A DNA stretch of 13,313 nucleotides from Calditrichota bacterium. Lineage in GTDB: Bacteria > Zhuqueibacterota > Zhuqueibacteria > Zhuqueibacterales > Geothermadaptataceae. Under the pieces are notes generated by a model. It was not told the DNA's origin, searched no databases, and saw nothing but the letters and a program-made list of their open reading frames with translations. Every line of letters begins with the position of its first letter. Position 1 is the stretch's first letter. The stretch covers positions 1-13,313 of the forward strand of contig QQUM01000065.1 in NCBI GenBank assembly GCA_008501545.1. The letters run 5' to 3'. Positions 1 through 5,825 of this stretch are shown here, in pieces. The translations under genes and the position numbers were made by a program.

Positions 1-327
1 ATTCCAAATTGGCCGTGCCCAAATTGAGCCCGTGATCAAGGCAATTGTCGTAAAGAGCACACCAATTTCTGCGCAAACAACCGCCACTCTGTCAAACCAG
101 GCTCTCCGTTTCCACAGGAACATAAAACTGTAAGCCGCCACAGTGAAAAATGCCAGGAACGACATAATTGCGGATGGCACATGAAAATAAAATATCCGCT
201 GTACAATGCCCATTTCCTTCTCGGTGGGCACAAACAAAAAGACATTATAAAGACTGATAAACATGCCTATGAAAAGCAAAATGCCTGAAATCAATTGTAA
301 TTTTTTAAGAAAAATGGCCCGGTTCAT
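1..327 (-). CDS. ccmC: CcmC, haem-handling membrane protein of cytochrome c maturation (3' part missing)
   Basis: This is the first 109 residues of CcmC, which in System I cytochrome c biogenesis presents haem to the chaperone CcmE on the periplasmic face of the inner membrane. The frame is open from an ATG at 327 to the window edge. Three hydrophobic segments are visible (about residues 10-33, 52-72 and 81-100). QRIFYFHVPSA at 43-53 is a family hallmark, and His49 is the expected first axial haem ligand (E. coli His60). The fragment ends at GSIWARPIWN, just where the tryptophan-rich WWD haem-binding segment should begin, so that segment and the second histidine lie outside the window. The gene lies 85 bases downstream of ccmB on the same strand. 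A weak GGGA sits about 9 bases before the ATG. CcsA-type proteins share the WWD motif, but the HVP context and the adjacent ccmAB favour CcmC. Confidence 0.93.
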   Translation of the reverse strand, partial: MNRAIFLKKLQLISGILLFIGMFISLYNVFLFVPTEKEMGIVQRIFYFHVPSAIMSFLAFFTVAAYSFMFLWKRRAWFDRVAVVCAEIGVLFTTIALITGSIWARPIWN

Positions 328-359
328 CGCTTAATTCCCATATATGTGATCGCTTAATT
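326..359. repeat. 11-bp direct repeat overlapping the ccmC start codon
   Basis: ATCGCTTAATT occurs at 326-336 and again at 349-359 (period 23). On the coding (minus) strand this reads AATTAAGCGAT twice, and the second copy contains the first two bases of the ccmC ATG. It could be a small tandem duplication of the translation start region or a paired protein-binding site. The match itself is exact; its role is unknown. Confidence 0.45.
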
Positions 360-412
360 TTATCTCATTTCGTCCATACATTTTATCATGCAAATGATTT
401 TTCAATGAAGAA

Positions 413-1090
413 TTACTCCTCAACAACGTATCCAAATGTTAAATAACTGACAGTAATAAAGACGATATCGAAGGCGAGCAAAATTCGTATCCAGCCAAAA
501 ATTCTTTCCCATTCTTCCAGGTTGAGAATACTGCTCGTCGCATTGACAGCTGATATTATAACCGGAATCATTACCGGGAAAAGCAGAATTGGCAGCATCA
601 GTTCCCGGGTTTTCGTATGCACTGTCATTGCACTGAAGAGGGTTCCAACCGATACAAAGCCAATCGTTGCAAGGAGAATGATGGTGAAGAGCTGCAAATA
701 ATGGTTTTCGAGGTTGAGATCAAAGAATACAATTATCGCAGGCAATGTGATCAGCTCGACTAAAAACATAAACACAAAACTCCCAATCATTTTGCCCAGA
801 TAAATTGCGCCATGATCCAGTGGCGCCAGCAAAACACCGTGAATGCTTCCTGTATCGACTTCCTGGCTGAAGGTGCGGTTCAAGCCCAGCATGCCGCTGA
901 AAGTAAAAGCAACCCACAAAATGCCCGGTGCCGCTTCTTTTGCATATGTACTGCCCGGATCAAAAGTAAAGCTGAAAATGACGACCACGAGCAGGCAAAA
1001 AACCAGCATCGAAAGAACGGTGTCGCGACTGCGAAATTCTGATATGAGGTCTTTCCAGGCGATCGTTGCAATTTGGTGCAGGTAATTCAG
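413..1090 (-). CDS. ccmB: CcmB, membrane subunit of the CcmAB haem-maturation ABC transporter (probable CTG start)
   Basis: CcmB is the integral membrane partner of CcmA. The CcmABC complex drives release of haem-loaded CcmE for cytochrome c assembly. About six hydrophobic segments are visible, and the length of 225 residues from the chosen start fits the family (around 220). The first ATG in frame, at 1009, would remove 27 residues, including the stretch WKDLISEFRSRDTVLSM, which looks like the conserved cytoplasmic N-terminus of CcmB (an aromatic residue, then KDL, then an E-x-R pattern). No ATG, GTG or TTG exists upstream in frame before ccmA coding sequence. A CTG at 1090-1088 overlaps the ccmA TGA stop as CTGA and is preceded by GGAGG (1101-1097) at an ideal 6-base spacing, so I chose it. 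Translational coupling to ccmA is likely. A single-base error that turned ATG into CTG is the main alternative. Confidence 0.9.
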   Translation of the reverse strand: MNYLHQIATIAWKDLISEFRSRDTVLSMLVFCLLVVVIFSFTFDPGSTYAKEAAPGILWVAFTFSGMLGLNRTFSQEVDTGSIHGVLLAPLDHGAIYLGKMIGSFVFMFLVELITLPAIIVFFDLNLENHYLQLFTIILLATIGFVSVGTLFSAMTVHTKTRELMLPILLFPVMIPVIISAVNATSSILNLEEWERIFGWIRILLAFDIVFITVSYLTFGYVVEE

Positions 1091-1794
1091 TTCACGCCTC
1101 CAGAAGTTATTGCAAGATAACGCTGTTGAAAATCTGATTCACTTATCGCCGAGGTGACAGCCTCATCTGCGACTCTCCCATCCTTGAATATCACAATTTT
1201 ATCAGCCAACTGATAACCCTGCTGTAAATTGTGGGTGATAAGTACGATTGTACGGTGAGCAGATTTCAATTCGATGATACGGTCTGTTAACAGCTGGGAG
1301 GCACTTTGATCCAAACCCGTGTAGGGTTCATCCAGAAAAAGATGTTCTGGATCGTTGAGTATGGCACGCGCAATCGCAAGACGTTGTTGCATACCACGCG
1401 AAAAAGTTCGCACCCGATCATCCTTGCGGTGCATAAGACCGACTGTTTGTAACAGGTCGTCGATCCTTTGCTGCGCATCGGGGATTTGATAAAGGGTTGC
1501 ATAAAATTTTAAATTTTCACCCGCTGTAAGTTCAGGGTAAAGAAAAGTAGCATGACCAATCAACCCGATTTTTTTACGAAACACTGCAGGTTCGGAGAAA
1601 ATGCTTTCCCCTTCAAAAAGAATATCACCTTTATTCGGTCGGGAAAGTGTTGCCAGAATGCGCATAAAGGTGGATTTTCCAGCACCATTGGGCCCTAAAA
1701 TGCACAGGCACTTTCCCGGTTCGATACTCAACTCGAGATTTCGCAATGCGAATTGCTTATTATAAACTTTTGTCAGTTCCCGAACTTCAATCAT
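1087..1794 (-). CDS. ccmA: CcmA, ATPase subunit of the haem-maturation ABC transporter
   Basis: This 235-residue protein is the nucleotide-binding subunit that powers the CcmABC complex. Walker A is GPNGAGKS at 34-41, the ABC signature is FSRGMQQRLAIARA from about residue 131, Walker B is HLFLDEP at 151-157, and the switch histidine is His188 in ITHN. The segment IGLIGHATFLYPELTAGENL, with His in the usual Q-loop area, is typical of CcmA rather than of a general ABC-2 ATPase. The length is slightly above the usual 205-220 because of a longer C-terminal tail. Its stop codon overlaps the proposed ccmB start. A 22-base gap separates it from the upstream zinc-ribbon gene, and the Shine-Dalgarno before its ATG is weak, suggesting coupled expression from upstream. 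ccmB and ccmC next door confirm the assignment. Confidence 0.95.
   Translation of the reverse strand: MIEVRELTKVYNKQFALRNLELSIEPGKCLCILGPNGAGKSTFMRILATLSRPNKGDILFEGESIFSEPAVFRKKIGLIGHATFLYPELTAGENLKFYATLYQIPDAQQRIDDLLQTVGLMHRKDDRVRTFSRGMQQRLAIARAILNDPEHLFLDEPYTGLDQSASQLLTDRIIELKSAHRTIVLITHNLQQGYQLADKIVIFKDGRVADEAVTSAISESDFQQRYLAITSGGVN
1097..1101 (-). promoter_or_regulatory. Ribosome binding site of ccmB
   Basis: GGAGG on the minus strand lies inside the last codons of ccmA, six bases before the CTG proposed as the ccmB start. It is one of the strongest Shine-Dalgarno matches in the window, and it decides the start, because no standard start codon is available at a suitable distance. Confidence 0.7.
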
Positions 1795-1816
1795 TTATCT
1801 CAGGCCATGCTCTGTT

Positions 1817-2209
1817 TCATTTTTGTTGTGTGCCACACTCAACACAGAATTTATCATCAGCAGAAATTTTGCTGCCGCAATTGTGGCAATATTTTTCCTT
1901 CTCACCCTTTTTCTTTTTACTTTTCCGTTTGCCACCATGCTGGAATTGCTCAATGCGCTGAATTATCTTCGCTGCTTCGTCTTTGTATGATTCACGCAAT
2001 TCCTGATAATCTTCTGTCGATAATTTACCCATTTCATGGTCAAACTCGATGTCTTTGATTGCGGAGTAGATCTCTTTTTTACGGGCAAGCAATTCTTCGA
2101 TCTTTCCGGTACTATTAAAATTCAGCTCAAGTTGTTTACGGGCAAAAAACGGCTGTGCAATGAAATATGTTGTTGCAGCGGCTATAGCAATACCCAATGC
2201 TTCAACCAT
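1817..2209 (-). CDS. Membrane-anchored zinc-ribbon protein with a CcmI-like segment
   Basis: This is a 130-residue protein of unproven function. It has one N-terminal hydrophobic segment (about residues 4-23), a charged, probably helical middle (33-90), a very lysine-rich linker (94-106) and a C-terminal zinc ribbon with two CxxC knuckles (Cys108/Cys111 and Cys122/Cys125). The middle contains AIKDIEFDHEMGKLSTEDYQ, similar in style to the N-terminal region of the cytochrome c maturation protein CcmI, which holds apocytochrome for haem ligation. That resemblance and its position between lgt and ccmA suggest an accessory role in cytochrome maturation, but this is inference. The zinc ribbon presumably faces the cytoplasm if the N-terminus is a simple anchor with the N-out orientation; the topology is not certain. 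The start is clear, with GGAGG (2223-2219) nine bases before the ATG. Confidence 0.8.
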   Translation of the reverse strand: MVEALGIAIAAATTYFIAQPFFARKQLELNFNSTGKIEELLARKKEIYSAIKDIEFDHEMGKLSTEDYQELRESYKDEAAKIIQRIEQFQHGGKRKSKKKKGEKEKYCHNCGSKISADDKFCVECGTQQK

Positions 2210-2227
2210 GATGATATTCCTCCGAAT

Positions 2228-2977
2228 TTATTTATTATTTTTTATTCGCACTGTTAAAAACCAAAAAATCGCACTGCCCATTAAAAACAGACTAAAAACA
2301 TGGGCAAGGGTAAACCAACCAAAATACCAAATTTCAGTCGTTCGAAAAAACTCGGTAATAAATCTCGTTAATCCTAAAAAAAACAAAGCAATGATTGCGG
2401 TTATTCCGCGTTGCCATCTTTTTTTATTTAATTGGGTGATTAAAAAAAAAGTGAATGAAAGCGCACTATCATAAAGTGGTGTCGGATGTACCTTTGTAGC
2501 CACGGGAACGACGCCATTGGGAAATGCCATTGCCCATGGCAGGTCGCTGGGTGGGCCGTAATCACCATCGCCGGCAAGAAAACAACCAATACGGCCGATG
2601 GCATAACCTAATAATACAAGTGGCATGAGAACATCGATAGCATCCAACCGCTTCTGATGCCAACGGCCAATATAAAAAAATCCGGCGATCACTGAGAAAA
2701 AAAAACCACCATACCAGACAAGCCCGGCATTTAACTCGAACGATTGTATCAATCCCAGATTTACGGCGTGGCGAATTTCAAAAATATAAAACAATTTTGC
2801 ACCAAAAAATGCACTGATGGCAATTATTGCAATCACCATGTTCAATTTCTGACGCTCAATATCCAATTTTTTAAATCCATCCCACGCAAGATAATAACAC
2901 AATGCGAAGGCGACTATTACCATCACGCCAAAACTGTAAACTTTAATCGGACCGGATTCAAAAAGTATTGGTAACAT
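2228..2977 (-). CDS. lgt: Prolipoprotein diacylglyceryl transferase (Lgt)
   Basis: Lgt transfers diacylglycerol from phosphatidylglycerol to the lipobox cysteine of prolipoproteins in the inner membrane, the first step of lipoprotein maturation. The 249-residue protein is strongly hydrophobic with about seven membrane segments. It starts in the family manner (MLPILFESGPIKVYSFG) and carries the Lgt signature as GRIGCFLAGDGDYG at 128-141, then VHPTPLYDS and GLTRFITEFFR. Arg129, Arg205 and Glu209 fit E. coli Arg143, Arg239 and Glu243. At the place of E. coli Asn146 there is Cys132, and the usual HGG stretch is YGG, both seen in a divergent Lgt branch. I start at the ATG at 2977; an in-frame TTG at 2989 would add four residues, and neither has a clear Shine-Dalgarno. 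It is the first gene of the minus-strand run and ends 18 bases before the zinc-ribbon gene. Confidence 0.94.
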   Translation of the reverse strand: MLPILFESGPIKVYSFGVMVIVAFALCYYLAWDGFKKLDIERQKLNMVIAIIAISAFFGAKLFYIFEIRHAVNLGLIQSFELNAGLVWYGGFFFSVIAGFFYIGRWHQKRLDAIDVLMPLVLLGYAIGRIGCFLAGDGDYGPPSDLPWAMAFPNGVVPVATKVHPTPLYDSALSFTFFLITQLNKKRWQRGITAIIALFFLGLTRFITEFFRTTEIWYFGWFTLAHVFSLFLMGSAIFWFLTVRIKNNK

Positions 2978-3167
2978 CAAATAATTCAATTCTTGTCATT
3001 TAAAATTGAGAAGCCAAAACTAATACAAAATGTTTAGAAATGCAATGAAGATTCACCACATTCTCTTATTAAATCCGGCCTGTCGCGTTTACTGAAAAAG
3101 AAACTATACATCCTAGATTTATGAATTGGCAATCGACCGCTTTTGGTAATTTATGGCCCAATTCTTT

Positions 3168-3196
3168 AAACATGTTACTTTTTTGAAGTAATGTTT
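3168..3196. repeat. Imperfect hairpin upstream of the histidine kinase
   Basis: AAACATGTTACTT at 3168-3180 pairs with AAGTAATGTTT at 3186-3196, with one bulged G and a loop of five bases. No T-run follows on the plus strand, so it is not a typical intrinsic terminator. It may be an operator or an mRNA leader structure. Confidence 0.4.
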
Positions 3197-3207
3197 GTTC
3201 TTTGCAA

Positions 3208-3224
3208 AAGATTTCAATAATCTT
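3208..3224. repeat. Short inverted repeat upstream of the histidine kinase
   Basis: AAGATT at 3208-3213 and AATCTT at 3219-3224 form a perfect 6-bp dyad around TCAAT. It is AT-rich and could arise by chance, but it sits beside two other dyads in the same divergent region. Confidence 0.3.
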
Positions 3225-3261
3225 GTGTGATCATTGACCGTATCCTATGTTCCCAAAAGGC

Positions 3262-3293
3262 GTGCACTTTTTACATTGTGCACTTTCTGTAAA
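3262..3293. promoter_or_regulatory. Candidate operator: GTGCACTTT direct repeat nested in a TTTACA/TGTAAA dyad
   Basis: GTGCACTTT occurs at 3262-3270 and 3278-3286 (period 16). GTGCAC is itself palindromic, so the pair is also an inverted repeat. Overlapping it, TTTACA at 3270-3275 and TGTAAA at 3288-3293 form a dyad with a 12-base spacer, nearly centred on the second GTGCAC. The arrangement resembles a binding site for a dimeric regulator. It is observed directly; function is inferred. Confidence 0.4.
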
Positions 3294-3409
3294 TGGCGGG
3301 TAAGTATAGAGGTTATCTATATCTAGACAAAAGCCCTTTACTTCTTGCGCCAAGCAAAAGATTTGCAAGATCTGGGTTTGCAATTTTTGAAATCCAACCG
3401 GATTTGCTC

Positions 3410-5449
3410 ATGAATAATCCTTCAAAAAAAGAATCCAAGCCTATCGACGAATTACAAGCTCTCCAAAATCGAATCGATTCACTGGAAGACCAGGTAAATA
3501 CCCTAAAAAAGAACCTGTCAGAAGACCAAATAAAATTTCGTGAGCAAGAAGAAACATACCGTTTTCTTTTTGACTATGCGACCGATGCCATTTATGTTCA
3601 GGATAAAAACGGCTACTTTCTGGATGTGAATAAAGGCGCTGAAGACATGTATGGGTATACAAAAGATGAACTGATAGGAAAAACCCCGGATTTCGTTTCA
3701 GCGCCAGATAAAAACGATCCGCGTGTGATAAGTGAGCACATTAAAAAAGCCTATGAGGGTATACCCCAGTCCTTCGAATTTTGGGGGCGTGATAAAGCTG
3801 GCCGTATTTTCCCAAAGGAAGTCAGACTCAAAAAAGGCAAGTATTTCGGTCGGGATGTTATCCTTGCTTTTGCACGTGATATCACTAAAAAATTAAAATA
3901 TGATCTGGCACGTCGTCAGAACGAGGAAAGACTTCATTCTCTTTATGAACACGCACCAATTGGTATCGTTTATATCGATCCGGCAGATTTTACACTCATC
4001 AGTGCAAACGACAACTTCTGCCAATTTATTGGATATTCAGACGAAGAATTAAAAGGCACAGCTTTCACAGAATTTACGCATCCTGAAGAACGGGAAATTG
4101 ACCGGAAAAAAATACAGACATTGCTCCTTGGCGAAGCCAGCGGTTTTACACGGATCAAACGGTACGTTGCTAAAAACGGACATATCGTGTGGGGAAAATT
4201 AACAGTTTCACTGATACATGATGCGCAGCATAAACCGCTCTACTTGATTGCGGCGATAGATGATATTACAAAGCAGAAAGAAATTGAACGTGAAAAAGAG
4301 CTGCTGCAGGAGACATTGCAGAAATCGAAAAAGATGGAGGCTCTTGCAACACTGGCAGGTGGCGTCGCCCATGATTTTAACAATGCGTTAACCTCCATTG
4401 TCGGCAATCTCGAGTTGCTTGGCATGGCACTGGATGATGATAAAATCATCCAGCCATACGTAAATCCTATTTTTGAGTCGACCTACCGTATGACGCAGCT
4501 GACAAACCAGCTTCTTGCCTATGCCCAGGGTGGAAAATACCAACCAACGGCAATAAATTTCGACACATTTATTAAAGATAATTTCTCTTTGTTAAAACAC
4601 CACTTGCCTGCCAAATCAAGAATGCGTTTGGAACTCCATGGTGGTGATAATAAAATATTCGCAGATTCGACACAAATGCTCATGGTTCTGTCGGCTGTCA
4701 TCATGAATGCTGCTGAAGCGATCGATCACGAAGGAAAAATTCACGTACGAACCAGGGTAAAAAAATTCGCTACCTCCCATAATCCCGAATATCCCGATAT
4801 TTTGCCTGCAACGTATGTTCATCTCCAGATCGAGGACGATGGCCACGGCATGGATGAGGCCACATTGGAGCATATTTTTGAACCTTTCTTCAGCACCAAA
4901 TTACGCGGGCGTGGCCTGGGGATGGCTTCCGTCTATGGCATAATAAAAAATCACGATGGTTATGTTTATGTGCGAACGAACAAAAATGAGGGGACAATTG
5001 TAGATACATTTTTGCCATTACATGAAGATAAAAGAACAGATGAAGAATCTAATGGTCTCAAGCCTTTGCAAGGCTCTGAAACAGTGCTCGTAGTCGAAGA
5101 CGAAGAAGTTGTTAAAAACGTCATCGTTTCAATGCTAAAACACATGGGATTTACTGTGCATTCCGTAAAGTGTGGCCGGGATGCACTGGATTTTTCACAA
5201 ACCAATCCAAATTCAGTGGATATTATTTTACTCGATATGGGATTACCGGACATTCCGGGTCAGGTATTATTCTACTCGCTTCGTCAATACCAATCGCATG
5301 CGAAAGTAATACTCTGCAGTGGTTATTCGATAGACGGGCCGGCACAGGAACTTTTAGAAACAGGTGCAGATGCGTTCTTGCAGAAACCATTTAATTTTTT
5401 AACTTTATCCCGCACCTTATCAAAGGTTATGAAAGATGATAAAATATAA
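3410..5449 (+). CDS. Soluble PAS-PAS hybrid histidine kinase with C-terminal receiver domain
   Basis: This sensor kinase has 679 residues from the chosen ATG. A coiled coil (about 10-45) leads into PAS1 (about 46-160) and PAS2 (about 172-288). The catalytic core follows, with the H-box phospho-acceptor His321 in GGVAHDFNNAL, the N-box around Asn433 (MNAAEA), the G1 box DDGHG from Asp476, the F-box IFEPFFSTK near 490 and the G2 box GRGLGMA near 500. The receiver (about 557-676) has the acidic pair in VEDEE, phospho-acceptor Asp609 (ILLDMG), Ser637 and Lys659. No membrane segment is seen, so it should sense a cytoplasmic signal. No output domain is present, so phosphate must pass to another protein. 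An upstream in-frame ATG at 3293 adds 39 unconserved residues and overlaps the candidate operator; 3410 is preferred although its Shine-Dalgarno is weak. The stop codon directly abuts the next gene region. Confidence 0.92.
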   Translation: MNNPSKKESKPIDELQALQNRIDSLEDQVNTLKKNLSEDQIKFREQEETYRFLFDYATDAIYVQDKNGYFLDVNKGAEDMYGYTKDELIGKTPDFVSAPDKNDPRVISEHIKKAYEGIPQSFEFWGRDKAGRIFPKEVRLKKGKYFGRDVILAFARDITKKLKYDLARRQNEERLHSLYEHAPIGIVYIDPADFTLISANDNFCQFIGYSDEELKGTAFTEFTHPEEREIDRKKIQTLLLGEASGFTRIKRYVAKNGHIVWGKLTVSLIHDAQHKPLYLIAAIDDITKQKEIEREKELLQETLQKSKKMEALATLAGGVAHDFNNALTSIVGNLELLGMALDDDKIIQPYVNPIFESTYRMTQLTNQLLAYAQGGKYQPTAINFDTFIKDNFSLLKHHLPAKSRMRLELHGGDNKIFADSTQMLMVLSAVIMNAAEAIDHEGKIHVRTRVKKFATSHNPEYPDILPATYVHLQIEDDGHGMDEATLEHIFEPFFSTKLRGRGLGMASVYGIIKNHDGYVYVRTNKNEGTIVDTFLPLHEDKRTDEESNGLKPLQGSETVLVVEDEEVVKNVIVSMLKHMGFTVHSVKCGRDALDFSQTNPNSVDIILLDMGLPDIPGQVLFYSLRQYQSHAKVILCSGYSIDGPAQELLETGADAFLQKPFNFLTLSRTLSKVMKDDKI

Positions 5450-5451
5450 AT

Positions 5452-5457
5452 GGAGAA
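5452..5457 (+). promoter_or_regulatory. Ribosome binding site deciding the DUF971 start
   Basis: GGAGAA immediately follows the kinase stop codon and lies 7 bases before a GTG at 5465. The same TAAATGGAGAA string precedes the PKD-protein start at 7628, where GGAG is again well placed before a downstream start. This argues that the ATG at 5450 belongs to the Shine-Dalgarno sequence rather than being the start codon. Confidence 0.5.
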
Positions 5458-5464
5458 CTCGAGC

Positions 5465-5773
5465 GTGATCGAAGAACCAATCCCTGTTGACTTTAAATTA
5501 ACACCTGAGAATGAACTTGAAATTAAATGGAATGACAACGAAGTAACACGATATAGATTTCAATTTCTGCGCGGTAGCTGTCCATGTGCAGAATGTGTCA
5601 GTGAAGACACAGGACAGCGGTTGGTATTCCCTAAAGACATTCCATCGAACATCCGGCCGGTTGAGGCCAGGCCAGTCGGACGGTACGCGTACCAGATCGT
5701 ATGGTCGGACGGACACGATACAGGACTTTTTTCATACAAGTATTTACGTGAATTGGCAATCGGTGACTCTTGA
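5465..5773 (+). CDS. DUF971 / gamma-butyrobetaine hydroxylase N-terminal-like small protein
   Basis: This is a stand-alone DUF971 protein of 102 residues from GTG 5465 (107 from the alternative ATG at 5450). The family is recognised by YRFQFLRGSCPCAECVSE, PVGRYAYQIVWSDGHDTG and YKYLREL. Cys39, Cys41, Cys44 and His84 reproduce the CxCxxC...H pattern that binds zinc in the N-terminal domain of human gamma-butyrobetaine hydroxylase, so a bound metal is likely. The catalytic oxygenase domain is absent. In other bacteria DUF971 is often found alone or fused to Mrp/ApbC iron-sulfur carriers, so a metal or Fe-S related role is possible but unproven. It follows the hybrid kinase without any gap and is probably co-transcribed and translationally coupled to it. 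It converges on the diguanylate cyclase gene with 52 bases between their ends, where no clear terminator is seen. Confidence 0.85.
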   Translation: MIEEPIPVDFKLTPENELEIKWNDNEVTRYRFQFLRGSCPCAECVSEDTGQRLVFPKDIPSNIRPVEARPVGRYAYQIVWSDGHDTGLFSYKYLRELAIGDS

Positions 5774-5825
5774 TTGCAGCCTCACCCCTTTTGAAAAGAA
5801 AACATCAACAAAACGGTGCTGGTGG

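Larger units (their letters stand above)
2978..3409. other. Divergent intergenic region between lgt and the hybrid histidine kinase
   Basis: This AT-rich stretch separates the minus-strand lgt run from the plus-strand kinase and should hold promoters for both. I could not identify a convincing -35/-10 pair on either strand; the TTGACC at 3234-3239 lacks a good partner. It contains three dyads, listed separately. From 3293 the frame of the kinase is already open, but those 39 codons show no Shine-Dalgarno and no family similarity, so they are treated as leader. Confidence 0.5.

Noticed and set aside
2401..2710. Nine-base A runs inside lgt as possible phase-variation tracts
   Set aside because: Two A9 runs exist (about 2442-2450 and 2697-2705), but the frame is intact and such runs are expected in AT-rich Phe/Lys codons; there is no evidence of slippage.
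3234..3262. Sigma-70 promoter from TTGACC for the kinase
   Set aside because: The sequence 17 bases downstream is AAGGCG, which does not resemble a -10 element.
3293..3409. N-terminal extension of the hybrid kinase from ATG 3293
   Set aside because: The 39 extra residues have no family similarity and no Shine-Dalgarno, and the start overlaps a dyad. The ATG at 3410 begins a typical N-terminus.
5774..5825. Terminator between DUF971 and the diguanylate cyclase
   Set aside because: Only the short palindrome CTTTTGAAAAG is present, with no GC-rich stem or T-tract, so a terminator call is not supported.
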